From Gammaproteobacteria bacterium (lineage in GTDB: Bacteria > Pseudomonadota > Gammaproteobacteria > Methylococcales > Methylomonadaceae): a DNA stretch of 64,000 nucleotides. The stretch's first letter is position 1. The number at the start of each line of letters is the position of its first letter. Shown here one piece after another: positions 18,742 through 29,100 of the stretch. Location of the stretch: contig JAHJSQ010000074.1 in the NCBI GenBank assembly GCA_018830325.1, positions 1-64,000 of the forward strand. Direction: 5' to 3'. Below the pieces are notes generated by a model. It was not told the origin of the DNA. It did no database searches and saw only the letters and a list, made by a program, of their open reading frames with translations. The translations under genes were made by a program, and so were the position numbers.

Positions 18742-18769
18742 AAAAGGGCCCGGACGGGCCCTTTTTTTT
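18742..18769 (+). terminator. Intrinsic terminator upstream of mgtE
   Basis: GC-rich stem GGGCCC / GGGCCC with a 4-base loop (GGAC) flanked by A-run and followed by eight T. It lies 53 bp before mgtE and 390 bp after the regulator stop. It may end the regulator transcript, or act as an attenuator for mgtE. Confidence 0.8.
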
Positions 18770-18821
18770 GGCTTTACGTTTACACAGTCCCGTTTGCGGG
18801 ACCCAATTAGGGAGGACAGCA

Positions 18822-20159
18822 ATGAACGAAGAAATCAGTCATTTGGTCGAGCGTCTTAACGAAGCTGAAAATGAAGATCAAAAAACTGTTTTTGAACAAG
18901 CCATAGAAGAACTGGAAAGTACCGAATTGGCGTTATTGTTGGAATCCCTGCCCTTGCACCAACGTTTGGAGCGTTGGCAGCAGGTTCCTGTCGAAGATCG
19001 TGTCGATGTTTTGGTCGCCATGCGTTCCGAGCCCAGACAGACGATCATCGAAAGCTTCGCAGAATCGGAATTGCAGAGTTTGCTGAGCGGCTTACATGCC
19101 GAGGATTTGATCGAGCTGGCGGAAACATTGCCGGAATCGGTGATCGATACGGCGCTTGGCAATATGGATGCCAATCAGCGCAAGCATTATCAGTTGTCGG
19201 CGCAATACGACGATGAACGAATCGGCCGCTATGTCGATCATGAGTTATTGATTTTGCCAAGGACGGCAAGGGTTAGACAGGCGATGCGTTTGATCCGCAA
19301 AAATCTGCCCGAGTACACCGATTGCATTTATCTGATTCAGCGTAATGGTGCTTTCGTCGGCACCGTTCTCGTTCATAAATTGTACGCCGCGGACCCTCTT
19401 ACGCCATTGATCGAATTATGCATTGACGATCCTGTTACTGTGTCGGCGGATAGTTATTTAACCGATGCTGCGGAAAAGATGGAACATTCGGGGCTAACTG
19501 CATTGCCGGTCATCGATGCCAATCAACTGTTATTAGGCAGAATTACCTTGCGTTTGGCTTTGGAAATTACTCGCGAAGAATATGAAAGCCAATTGATGGC
19601 AACTGCGGGTATGGATGAAGACGAAGATTTATTCGCTCCTGTGATTCGTAGCTCCAAACGCCGAGCCACCTGGTTAGGAATCAATTTGTTAACGGCTTTT
19701 CTGGCCTCTTGGTTCATCGGCTTATTTGAAGGTACTTTACAGCAAATCGTTGCATTAGCGGTGTTGATGCCGATTGTCGCATCGATGGGCGGGATTGCCG
19801 GCAGTCAGACCTTAACATTGATCATCAGAGGCATCGCGTTGGGTCAAATCAGCAAGGGGAATTTTAAGCCGCTTTTGATTAAAGAAGTCAGCGTCGGCAT
19901 ACTCAATGGCTTGTTATGGGCTTTGGTGATCGGCGCTATTGCAGGTATTTGGTTCGGAAGCCTGTCTATCGGTTCGGTGATTGCGACCGCGATTGTCGTG
20001 AATATTATCATTGCAGCTTTTGCAGGCGTCGTAATTCCATTGGTCTTGGATAAGCTCGATATCGACCCGGCCTTATCCGGTTCGGTCATACTAACAACCG
20101 TGACCGATGTTGTCGGTTTTGTTGCTTTTTTGGGTTTGGGGACCGTTTTTTTGTTGTGA
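18822..20159 (+). CDS. mgtE: Magnesium transporter MgtE
   Basis: Mg2+ channel of the inner membrane, 445 residues. The order is an acidic N-domain (about 1-130), paired CBS domains (about 135-260), then five transmembrane helices from about residue 285. The pore/SLC41 region MPIVASMGGIAGSQTL and the terminal LSGSVILTTVTDVVGF are strongly conserved family segments. In MgtE, Mg2+ bound to the cytosolic N and CBS domains closes the channel, giving feedback control. The start at 18822 is preceded by GGAGGA; the in-frame extension to 18768 lies on the terminator T-run and was rejected. Confidence 0.95.
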   Translation: MNEEISHLVERLNEAENEDQKTVFEQAIEELESTELALLLESLPLHQRLERWQQVPVEDRVDVLVAMRSEPRQTIIESFAESELQSLLSGLHAEDLIELAETLPESVIDTALGNMDANQRKHYQLSAQYDDERIGRYVDHELLILPRTARVRQAMRLIRKNLPEYTDCIYLIQRNGAFVGTVLVHKLYAADPLTPLIELCIDDPVTVSADSYLTDAAEKMEHSGLTALPVIDANQLLLGRITLRLALEITREEYESQLMATAGMDEDEDLFAPVIRSSKRRATWLGINLLTAFLASWFIGLFEGTLQQIVALAVLMPIVASMGGIAGSQTLTLIIRGIALGQISKGNFKPLLIKEVSVGILNGLLWALVIGAIAGIWFGSLSIGSVIATAIVVNIIIAAFAGVVIPLVLDKLDIDPALSGSVILTTVTDVVGFVAFLGLGTVFLL

Positions 20160-20358
20160 TAATCATTAGGTTCTTTGCTACTCAAATGATGATGCCCTCG
20201 AATCAACGACGAAAGTTGAAGTTCTCTAGGAATAGAGAGGCCTCAATGCTGTCATAATTCAAAGCGACAATAGAAAAATTGCGACGCTGCTTTATGCTCA
20301 TCGCATTACGAAACTCGGTTTGCTAAGGGCATACTCGTATTTTTACAGGAGAAAGCTG

Positions 20359-22890
20359 ATGACCGCACCTCGTTTTTTTACGCCCGAATTGAGTCAAAAA
20401 CTGGATGGCTTATCCGAATTGGCCTTGGATTGTAATTTTTCCTGGAGTCACCGGGCCGACGAAATCTGGCATCGATTGAATAGCTCCTTATGGGAGCAAT
20501 CCCGTAATCCATGGCTAGTGTTGCAAGCCTGTTCGGCGAGTCTGTTGCAGGAGCTTGCCAATAATGAACAATTTTGCCAAAAACTGCAGAGCATCGTGGC
20601 AGAGCATCGCGCCTCACGGGCCGAACCTCGCTGGTTCCAGAACGAAATCGAACAAAACACTAAGCTAACGCAAATCGCCTATTTCAGTATGGAGTTCGGC
20701 CTTAGCGAAGCTTTGCCCATTTATTCCGGCGGCTTGGGTTTATTGGCCGGCGATCATTTAAAGGCCACCAATGATTTGGGCATTCCCCTCGTGGGTGTTG
20801 GTTTGTTGTATCAAAACGGCTATTTTCGTCAAGCTTTCGACGATGACGGCAATCAAATCGCGCTATATCCTAATGCCGATACCGGTGATTTACCGATTTG
20901 TCCGGTTCGCAAGGATAACGGTGAATGGTTGCGGATAAAACTCAATACGCCGTCTAAATTGTGGATTAGGGTGTGGCAAGCGCAAATCGGTCGAATTACG
21001 CTTTATCTACTGGACAGTAACGATCCGGTCAATCATCCGGTCGATCGTTGCATTACCAGCGAGTTGTACGGCGGCGGGCTCGAAATCCGTTTGGCACAAG
21101 AAATTTTATTGGGCATCGGTGGCTGGCGAGTGTTGAGGGCTTTAGGTATTAAGCCTGAAGTTTGCCATTTGAATGAGGGACACGCGGCATTTTTAGTACT
21201 GGAGAGAGCCCGCGATTTAATGAAAGAAACCGGGCTGGACTTTAAAACCGCGCTGACCATCACGCGCGCCGGTAATCTGTTTACCACGCATACGCCGGTC
21301 GAAGCCGGCTTCGACCGTTTCAGTCCGGAATTGATTGGAAAACGGCTCGGCAATTATGCGCAAAAACTCGATATTGATATCGAAACTTTATTAAATCTCG
21401 GCCGCAATCCGGATTTAAAAACCTACGATAAATCGTTCAACATGGCCTATCTGGCTATTCACGGCAGCGCTGCGGTTAATGGCGTGAGCCGCTTGCATGG
21501 CGAGGTCAGTCGGCGTATTTTCAGCCCCTTGTTTCCGAATTGGCCGACGGAAGAAACACCGATCGACCATATCACCAATGGCGTCTATGTTCCGGCATGG
21601 GATTCGCAGGAAGCCGACGAACTATGGACCGATTTGTGCGGTAAAAACCGATGGGTTTGCGAATACGGCGATTTGCCGGAACAATTCCAGCGGGTCACGG
21701 ATGAGCGGTTATGGAATCTGCGTGCGCAAAACCGCAAATGCTTGGTCGAGTTCGTCCGGGATGAATACAACCGGGAACTCGATGTTCAAGGCAATATCTC
21801 GAAAACCGAGCGCAAAGATCAAGTGTTACGCTTGTTCGACCCTAATGTCATGATTATCGGCTTTGCCCGGCGATTTGCAACCTATAAGCGCCCTAACCTG
21901 CTATTGACAGACCCCGATCGTTTGGCCGCGATACTAACCAATCCCGTTCGGCCGGTGCAATTGGTTATCTCGGGCAAAGCTCATCCGGCCGATTTGCCCG
22001 GGCAAGTCTTGATCCGCGCTTGGCATGAATTTATCCGCCGTCCTGAAATCAGGGAGCGAGCCATTTTTTTAAGCGACTACGACATGATTACCGCCGAATA
22101 TTTGGTTCAAGGGGTCGACCTTTGGATCAACACGCCAAGACGTCCTTGGGAGGCTTGCGGGACCAGCGGCATGAAAATTCTGGTTAACGGCGGTTTGAAT
22201 CTATCCGAACTCGACGGCTGGTGGGCGGAAGCGTATCGCCCCGAAGTCGGTTGGTCATTGAATGGTCAAGAGGTCGAACAAGCCGATCACGAACAAGCCG
22301 AGATACTTTACCGCCTGCTCGAACAGGAAATCGTGCCGATGTTTTATGAGCGCGATCAACAGGGCTTGCCGCGGCGCTGGTTAGCTATCATGCGGGAAAG
22401 CATGGCGACGCTGACGCCTTATTTTTCGGCCAATCGCATGGTCAGGGAGTATACGTCCAAGTTTTATTTACCTCTAGCCGAAAGCTATTGCAAAAGGTTG
22501 GACGGAAATATGCAGCCGGGTAAGCAGTTGGTCGAATGGTTGAAACGCATCGATGATCTCTGGGCTAAAATCCACGTCGATAATGTGGCGGCGGAAACCC
22601 GGGAGAACGACTATGCGTTCAGTATGCAGGTTTATCTTGGGGAGCTTAGCGAGGAAGATGTTTGTGTGGAATTATTCGCGGAATCTTCAGGCGAAGGGCG
22701 ATTTGAGATTCATTCGATGGCGATAGAACAAGTGTTGGCTGGTGCGATAAACGGTTATATTTACACTGCGACAATACCGAAAACCAGGCCGATAAGCGAT
22801 TATACGCCGAGAATTAGACCTAGCAATCCGGATTGCAGTTTGCCGTTGGAAGCCAATCAGATTTACTGGGTGCAAGCGCGACAAGGGTAA
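20359..22890 (+). CDS. glgP: Alpha-glucan (glycogen) phosphorylase
   Basis: GT35 enzyme releasing glucose-1-phosphate from alpha-1,4-glucans by phosphorolysis, with PLP as cofactor. The PLP-lysine region appears as EACGTSGMKILVNGGLN, the variant of the TIGR02094 group rather than the E. coli MalP/GlgP form. Active-site segments YFSMEFGLSEALPIYSGGLG and HLNEGHAAF are present. The 843 residues fit the group, and the N-terminal DUF3417-like segment (residues 1-100, FSWSHRADEIWHRLN) is typical of it. The start at 20359 has AGGAG upstream. Methanotrophs store glycogen, so a catabolic role fits. Monocistronic. Confidence 0.94.
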   Translation: MTAPRFFTPELSQKLDGLSELALDCNFSWSHRADEIWHRLNSSLWEQSRNPWLVLQACSASLLQELANNEQFCQKLQSIVAEHRASRAEPRWFQNEIEQNTKLTQIAYFSMEFGLSEALPIYSGGLGLLAGDHLKATNDLGIPLVGVGLLYQNGYFRQAFDDDGNQIALYPNADTGDLPICPVRKDNGEWLRIKLNTPSKLWIRVWQAQIGRITLYLLDSNDPVNHPVDRCITSELYGGGLEIRLAQEILLGIGGWRVLRALGIKPEVCHLNEGHAAFLVLERARDLMKETGLDFKTALTITRAGNLFTTHTPVEAGFDRFSPELIGKRLGNYAQKLDIDIETLLNLGRNPDLKTYDKSFNMAYLAIHGSAAVNGVSRLHGEVSRRIFSPLFPNWPTEETPIDHITNGVYVPAWDSQEADELWTDLCGKNRWVCEYGDLPEQFQRVTDERLWNLRAQNRKCLVEFVRDEYNRELDVQGNISKTERKDQVLRLFDPNVMIIGFARRFATYKRPNLLLTDPDRLAAILTNPVRPVQLVISGKAHPADLPGQVLIRAWHEFIRRPEIRERAIFLSDYDMITAEYLVQGVDLWINTPRRPWEACGTSGMKILVNGGLNLSELDGWWAEAYRPEVGWSLNGQEVEQADHEQAEILYRLLEQEIVPMFYERDQQGLPRRWLAIMRESMATLTPYFSANRMVREYTSKFYLPLAESYCKRLDGNMQPGKQLVEWLKRIDDLWAKIHVDNVAAETRENDYAFSMQVYLGELSEEDVCVELFAESSGEGRFEIHSMAIEQVLAGAINGYIYTATIPKTRPISDYTPRIRPSNPDCSLPLEANQIYWVQARQG

Positions 22891-22944
22891 ATTAAATCTT
22901 GCCGCGCTTGGCTTGGGTAGGGGAATATACCTTTCGCACTTCAA

Positions 22945-23072
22945 ATTTCGGTAGTGCCCGAGGAGGCGCCGGGGTGTCTTTTGCCAGCAAGGAGCTGGCA
23001 TAGAGCCTACATGGACGTATTTACGGCGTCCTTTGTCGGGCACCCCGGCGCTGAATTTTGATCTACGACGAT
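22945..23072. repeat. Dispersed palindromic repeat, family A
   Basis: Between glgP and rpe, convergent genes. The ends TCGGTAGTGCCCGAGGAGGCGCC and GGCGCTGAATTTTGATCTAC, with inner AGTGCC / GGGCACCCCGGCG pairs, relate it to 24536-24642. A segment GAGCCTACATGGACGTATTTAC also occurs near 47288. It could serve as a bidirectional end for the two convergent transcripts. Confidence 0.6.
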
Positions 23073-23092
23073 AGGTATAGAAAAAGTCGTTT

Positions 23093-23764
23093 TTACTCGG
23101 CTTTTGCAATTTCGGCGCGCATTTGATCGATGACTGCTTTGTAGTCCGGTTTGCCAAAAATCGCCGAACCGGCAACGAAGGTATCGGCGCCTGCCGCTTT
23201 GATATCACGGATATTGTCGACTTTGACGCCGCCGTCGATTTCCAAACGAATATCGAAGCCACTTTCATCGATTCGTTTTCTTGCATCGCGCAGTTTGGTT
23301 AATGCCGACGGCAAAAACGATTGTCCGCCGAAGCCCGGGTTGACCGACATCAATAAGATCATGTCGAGTTTATCCATCACATGATCCAGATAATGCAGCG
23401 AAGTCGACGGGTTGAATACCAAGCCGGCTTTACAACCTTGGTCTTTGATCAATTGCAAGGTTCTATCCAGATGAACCGAAGCCTCAGGATGGAAGGTAAT
23501 ATAGCTGGCGCCAGCTTTAGCGAAGTCCGGGATGATTCGATCGACCGGATCGATCATCAAATGCACGTCGATCGGAGCGGTAACGCCATGATTTCTTAAT
23601 GCTTCGCAAACCAATGGGCCGATCGTTAAATTGGGTACGAAATGATTGTCCATGACATCAAAATGGACAACATCGGCGCCGGCCGCTAAAACGTTATCGA
23701 CTTCTTCGCCTAAGCGGGCGAAATCGGCAGAGAGAATGGAAGGAGCTATCCAGTTTTGGGCCAT
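23093..23764 (-). CDS. rpe: Ribulose-phosphate 3-epimerase
   Basis: Interconverts ribulose-5-phosphate and xylulose-5-phosphate; in methanotrophs this also feeds regeneration of the formaldehyde acceptor in the RuMP cycle. The 223-residue TIM barrel has the family hallmarks: [12 protein letters not shown] with catalytic Asp, [23 protein letters not shown], the [11 protein letters not shown] loop and LEIDGGV near the end with the second catalytic Asp. GAGGAT precedes the start. Monocistronic here; the usual gph/trpE neighbours are absent. Confidence 0.96.
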   Translation of the reverse strand: MAQNWIAPSILSADFARLGEEVDNVLAAGADVVHFDVMDNHFVPNLTIGPLVCEALRNHGVTAPIDVHLMIDPVDRIIPDFAKAGASYITFHPEASVHLDRTLQLIKDQGCKAGLVFNPSTSLHYLDHVMDKLDMILLMSVNPGFGGQSFLPSALTKLRDARKRIDESGFDIRLEIDGGVKVDNIRDIKAAGADTFVAGSAIFGKPDYKAVIDQMRAEIAKAE

Positions 23765-23981
23765 TTTTTTATCCTCGATTAAAACAAAACAAACAATTAT
23801 AGTCTTTTTTTATTAATTGATCCGCATTGATTTATTTAGTGTATTCAGTGATGCAAGCGATATCAAGTTTAAGTTCAAAAAACAACTCTGGAACTATTGT
23901 AGAGTCAGATAGACGAGGACTATAATCGAGTTGAAGTTCTGTATGTTTATAGAACTCGATCATATAGCAAGGAGAATGATT

Positions 23982-24494
23982 ATGAACAAGAAAATGATAA
24001 TTGCGTTGCTGGCACCGTTTTTCGTTGCTCCAGCCGCTTATGCGCAATTCGAACATCACAAAGGACCTATCGATAGTTGCGTGAAATCGGCGCTCGATGC
24101 CCATCCCGGCGATATAGTCACGATGAGGGCCGAAATCGAAGATGGTAAGCCTCAATATGAATTGGATATTCACGGCAAGGACGGTAAGCACTGGGAAGTC
24201 GAATGCGATGCCGCAAGCGGTAAAATAATCGAAACCGAGCGCGAAGTCGCGGTCGACGATCCGGAATTTACTTCTAAGGCTAAAGTCAGATTGGATGCGG
24301 CATTAAAAACGGCTTTGGATAAATATCCGGGCAGCCTCATGAAAATCGAATACGAAATAGAAGCGAACGACGGCGTTGCCTATGAGTTCGATATCAAAAC
24401 CGCCGACGGCAAGCTGCTTGAAGTTGAAGTCGATGCGATCAACGGCAAGCTCAGCGATCCGGAAGAAGTGGTCTATCAAATCGGCTTGGATTGA
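23982..24494 (+). CDS. Periplasmic PepSY-domain protein
   Basis: Secreted protein of 170 residues. Residues 1-20 form a signal peptide (MNKKMIIALLAPFFVAPAAYA, cleavage after AYA). Two PepSY-like repeats follow, each with the pattern of a helix then beta strands (KPQYELDIHGKDGKHWEVECDAASGKI and VAYEFDIKTADGKLLEVEVDAINGKL). PepSY domains are thought to inhibit proteases or to act in cell-envelope regulation; the partner is unknown. The start at 23982 sits 7 bases after GGAG. It is strongly acidic. No operon partner; a repeat element follows. Confidence 0.82.
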   Translation: MNKKMIIALLAPFFVAPAAYAQFEHHKGPIDSCVKSALDAHPGDIVTMRAEIEDGKPQYELDIHGKDGKHWEVECDAASGKIIETEREVAVDDPEFTSKAKVRLDAALKTALDKYPGSLMKIEYEIEANDGVAYEFDIKTADGKLLEVEVDAINGKLSDPEEVVYQIGLD

Positions 24495-24535
24495 TAAGGC
24501 GAGTCTTAAATCTCGGATACTATTGTCGTTATACC

Positions 24536-24642
24536 CGTAGATCAAAATTCGGCACCGGGGGCCCGTGAAATGACGCTGTAAACCTAGCACCTAAATTCCA
24601 TAGTCCTTTAGCGGACACTCAGGCGCCGAATTTTGATCTACG
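24536..24642. repeat. Family A element, complete copy with 18-bp inverted ends
   Basis: Perfect 18-bp ends CGTAGATCAAAATTCGGC (24536-24553) and its complement (24625-24642) enclose about 70 bp that includes AGCACCTAAATTCCATAG, a motif of a second family (47309 and 53240). It is 107 bp and non-coding. Flanks read TATACC and GGATATA, which extends the symmetry but gives no clean target duplication. Confidence 0.75.
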
Positions 24643-24692
24643 ACGGATATAAATTCTTCGTTCCCACTGATCCAGCCTGGAAATGCATACTA

Positions 24693-24911
24693 TTCCTTTT
24701 TGATTGAAAAACCGTCTAAAAATATAAGGTATGGGATGCGTCTATCGAGGACCGCCGTGAACCCTTCCATGGGGGCTTGACGGCAGCAATCGAACGCCAG
24801 GAATGGCGTGAATGCAGATTTTGCAGGAGCAAAAATCTGCCCTGCTGCCGACATCCTCGCTAGGCCCCCCATACCCTTATAAAATTAACTAATTTTTGAC
24901 TATAAAGGGAG
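24693..24911. mobile_element. MITE-like element, TA-flanked, 219 bp
   Basis: It begins TTCCTTTTTGATTGAAAAAC and ends TTGACTATAAAGGGAG, with TA immediately on both sides. The copy at 48858-49079 is inverted, 222 bp, with the same ends and also TA on both sides. The core carries inverted GCAGATTTTGC / GCAAAAATCTGC. TA flanks suggest a Tc1/mariner-like (IS630) mobilising enzyme; none is encoded in the window. Confidence 0.7.
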
Positions 24912-25067
24912 TAAAGTTGGCAAATGCCGCAAGGTTGCATAACCTGAAGAGGGGCATACATAATGTCTCGGCATAAGCCTGTGCTGAAATCTTGAAACAA
25001 GAGAAATGGCGAACCACATCCGCATCATGAAAACGTTTTTGACCGACTTTATTTTAAGGAGGCCGCG

Positions 25068-25688
25068 ATGCCTAAAAAAACCGCGAAGAAGCAAAAAAAC
25101 GACGAAAATCAAGAAACGCGGCAGGATTTGCAACGCCGCGCCGATGAATTCATCAATGAAGGGTTCATATCCGGTGAAATGGACGAGTGGTCCGAAGCCT
25201 TGAATAAGAAGTTTATGGGCTATATCGATGCGTACGAGGATACGAAATGGGTAGCGACCTTCAACTTACTGTTGCAATGCGGCGTCACCTTACCGAACCC
25301 GGAACAGTTGAACGATACGCAACTCAGCGCCAAATTGTGGGAGGTCATTAATGGTCTAGCGATGCTGCGCATGTTTCTCTACAGCACGGATCACCTTAAC
25401 GACCGCGAACTCTACGAAATACTTTGGCATGACGTGTTGCGCGAGGAAGGTCCGGTCATGCCGTTAGACAACGACTCGGCCTTTCATATCGACATATTGG
25501 GCAGCGGCAGCGAAACGGATATTGAGCTATACCTGCGTTATTATGCGGATGAAGAAGAACGACACCGCTGGGCGCAAGATTGGCCGGAAGATATCATGCC
25601 TCCGCATGAAGAACCTCCTTACGATCGAGACCGGCACTTGCCGAGCCGCGATCAAACGCAATGGCGCATTGACGGCAAACCGTCGTAA
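25068..25688 (+). CDS. Conserved-looking cytoplasmic protein, function unknown
   Basis: A 206-residue soluble, acidic protein that I cannot assign. Features: a lysine-rich N-terminus (residues 1-12), a helical middle, and a tail rich in acidic, proline and arginine residues (PPHEEPPYDRDRHLPSRDQTQW). A perfect AAGGAGG lies 5 bases before the ATG, so expression is likely. No signal peptide or membrane segment. It sits between a MITE and a repeat-rich stretch, just outside the restriction island, with no co-directional partner. Confidence 0.7.
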   Translation: MPKKTAKKQKNDENQETRQDLQRRADEFINEGFISGEMDEWSEALNKKFMGYIDAYEDTKWVATFNLLLQCGVTLPNPEQLNDTQLSAKLWEVINGLAMLRMFLYSTDHLNDRELYEILWHDVLREEGPVMPLDNDSAFHIDILGSGSETDIELYLRYYADEEERHRWAQDWPEDIMPPHEEPPYDRDRHLPSRDQTQWRIDGKPS

Positions 25689-25724
25689 AACGAAACTGTA
25701 CTGCAACTTCGGATTTCGTTGTCT

Positions 25725-26060
25725 CGTTCCCAAGCTCCAGCTTGGGAACGCCTACCGTCAAGCTCTGCTTGTACAAACGCCAAACGGAGCTTGGGCTATA
25801 TACACTTCCAAACTAGAGCTCTCATCGTTATACATAAGTCATGAATTACCCTTTTGCAATCTTAGCCAATGAGGCCTCGATACCATTTTTTGTCGCTTAA
25901 CACTCGCGGCCTCGAAATCGCGATCTGGGGATCGCTCCCACAAAGGGTTACAAGCGCTGTAGGAGCGACGCCTACGTCGCGACTATCGAAGCCGCTAATG
26001 CCAACACCAATAGCCTTTTCGGAAGACCTAGCGCTCGGTCGCTCCGTTTTGTGCAAGTAG
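25725..26060. repeat. Repeat-rich intergenic stretch before hsdR
   Basis: Begins with a perfect hairpin CGTTCCCAAGCT / AGCTTGGGAACG (25725-25736 / 25739-25750), related to the AAGCTGGAGCTT core of family C. It continues with CAAGCTCTGCTTG and GGAGCTTGGG fragments, then GATCTGGGGATCGCTCCC and TAGGAGCGACGCCTACGTCG, hairpin-forming motifs of a kind common in gammaproteobacterial intergenic repeats. Open frames here are translations of repeat DNA. Confidence 0.6.
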
Positions 26061-26122
26061 GTATATTTATACTTGTGTATAACGGCGAGAACTAGAGCTT
26101 GGGAGTGAGAGATTTTCAGTTT

Positions 26123-29100
26123 TCAAAAATGCCCGTAGCGACTTTCGCCCGCACCTTGATAATTAGCGTAGATATGCTGATAAACCAGTAAACTTTTCAT
26201 ATCCACTTCCTCATCCGGGTAAGTCTCTTGCGGCAACCACTGTAAACTGTGATCGATCAAGGTTTTCACTTGCGCGGCGACTTGGGTGCTTTCGCGCCAA
26301 CGCTCGATTTTCAATTTTTCCGCTTTCAAGGTCGCCAACGTCGTTTTAGCAACTTCTTTAACTTTTTGCTCTTCCACTCGAGTCAACTCCGGTTTTTTCA
26401 GTAAATCGAAAATCGCCAAAGTTTCTTCATCCAAACCCTCGCGCATCGCTCTTTCCGTTTCCGGCATCAGCCCGTTTTGCATGAAATCATTCAGATCGTC
26501 GAATGCTTTTTGAACGGATTGAATGTCCTTGCCTTGGTTATATTCGGCAATGATGGCTTTATATTTTTCGTAAAATTCCAAACGAAGTGGGTTCTGCTGA
26601 ACCATTTGCTCCAGTTTTTTTTGAATCGCTGCTTGCAGATCGAACACCACCGCATTTTTTTGCTTCGATTTGGCAAACGCCGCCCGAAGCTTATCGAAAT
26701 CCAAGCGGCTCAAATCGACAAAATCGTTATCGCGGATTTCATTGTCTCGAACGTTGACGCTAATATCGACTTCCTGTTGCAGCCTGCGGATGACATCGGA
26801 AATATCGGCCAGCTTGGTTTTCTGATTCAACTGCTCGTAGATCGCTTCAATCGCGTTAAAAGCCTGAACAAAAGGTTTGACTTCGGGTTCTGGGTACAAC
26901 GCCTTGTATTTTCTAAAAACATCGCGCGCCGCAACTTCGAATCGACTCCGCATGGTTGCATTCAAACACACGGCATTGGTTGCTTGTTTTAATTGGCTCA
27001 ACCTCTCCATGGCGGTTTCGGCAAGCAACAACTTATCCAAGTCGAACGCTACGTTCTGCAAGAATTGACGTACCGTTAAAATAGCATCGGCTAACTCGTC
27101 GGCCATTGCAACCAGCTTTTCCAAGGGCCGGCCCGAGTCATTTTCCTCATCGCCGTTTTTGCGTTTACCTCTAGCGCCGCCCTCGCCATAGACCGAATAG
27201 GCTTTTTCCAGTTGTTTGTATACATTGCCGTAATCGACAATCAAACCGTTTTCCTTTTCATCGTCATAAACTCGATTGGCGCGCGTGATGGTTTGCATCA
27301 GCGTATGCCCTTTGATCGGCTTGTCCAGATACACCGTTGAGACACTCGGCACATCAAACCCGGTAATCCACATCGCGCAAACTATCACTAAACGAAAAGG
27401 ATTTTCGTCATCCTTGAATTCGGTTTCCAAATCGCGCTCGACCATTTTTTTGCGGTGCGGCTCAATATCCAGGCCCAATTTGGCGAATTTCCGAACTTCA
27501 TTTTGTTCGGGACTAACCACCACGCACACTTCGGTCGCTTCAACCCGTTTTAAATGATGCTTGAGTTTCAGCTCTTCTTGCTGATCGTCGGCATCGGCAA
27601 TGCGCTGTTTCAGTTCGGCGACATATTCCGGCCAATATTTCATAACCAAGTCGTGCATCCGCACGGCAGTCGGTTTATCCAGCGCCACAAACATCGCTTT
27701 GCCTTGATAGCCGCGGTCATTGAAATGCCATACTAAATCCCTGGCGATCGTATCCAATCGTCGCTCGGACGTTAAAATCGGATAATCCCGTTTAAACTCC
27801 CGTTCCAGTTTTCGCCGCTGATCGTCATTCAGCTCGGCATCATCGATGATATCGGACATGCGTTCGTCCAGATCGGGGTTTTCGATACCCAGCTTTTCGC
27901 CGCGATTCAAATAACGCAGCGGTAGCGTTGCGCCATCGACGATCGCCCGCTTAAAGTCATACACCGAAACATACTCGCCGAAAATATTTCGGGTCAGTTC
28001 CAGTTCGTTTTTAATGATCGGCGTACCGGTAAAGCCCAGATAAGAGGCGTTGGGAATACCTTTGAAACGCATGTTGCCGGCAAAAGCGCCGCCTTGAGTC
28101 CGGTGCGCCTCGTCGGAAATTACAATGATATTGGGGCGATCGGTAATCAGAGGGTAGTCCGTTTCCTTCTTGGGATCGATCGAGAACTTGTGAATCAACG
28201 TGAACACGTAACGATGATTTTCGGTCAATAATTCACGTAAATGGTCGCGGCTCTTGGCGCGTACATTATCCTCGGTGACCGCGCCCACGCTGCTGAAAGT
28301 GTCGTAAAGCTGATTTTCCAGCTCGGTTCTATCCACAACCAACAAAAACGTGTAACTGCCGCCCAACTTACGCAGAATTTTTTGACACAGAAACACCATC
28401 GAATAGGACTTGCCGGAACCCTGAGTATGCCAAAACACGCCCAACTTACCTTTTAGCGCTTCAATATGGGCCGATCGAGCGATGACCTTGTTGACGCCGA
28501 TGAACTGATGGTTTTTGGCCATGATCTTGGTGACTTCGGACCCTTCGCCATCGAACAATAAAAAATTCTCGAACAAATCCAGCAAACGATGCGGCGCACA
28601 AGTACCGCGCAGCAACGTATCGAGGCTCACCACGCCTTCGTCCTCCTCCTCGATGCGCTTCCATTCCATAAAAAACTTATACGGACTGGTCAGCGTACCG
28701 ACCCGGCTATCGGCGCCATTGCTCAGAATGATAAACGCGTTGCAATGCAGGATTTCGGGGATGGTGTCTTTATAGTCGGAGAGATTATTGTCAAACGCAT
28801 GGCGTAAATCGGTGTGATGGGCTTTCAATTCAAAAAACACCAGTGGAATGCCGTTCACAAACCCCACGACATCGGGGCGGCGGTTATACAATTTGCCCAC
28901 TACCTCAAATTGCCTGACGGCTAGAAAATGATTGTTCGCCGGGTCGTCAAAATCAAAGACCTTCAAGCATTTTTTCTGCAATACCCCTTTCTCGTCCTGA
29001 TAACTGATCGGAACGCCTTTGACCAGAAGATCATGTTTATCCTTGTTAATCGCTGCCGGATGCTTGTCCGCCGCTGATTCCTTCAGCACATTCACCGCTT

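Noticed and set aside
18350-18821. Magnesium riboswitch ahead of mgtE
   Set aside because: No recognisable conserved core; only a terminator hairpin is visible.
22687-23286. Minus-strand frame overlapping glgP and rpe
   Set aside because: Crosses a palindromic repeat and overlaps the ends of two well-supported genes.
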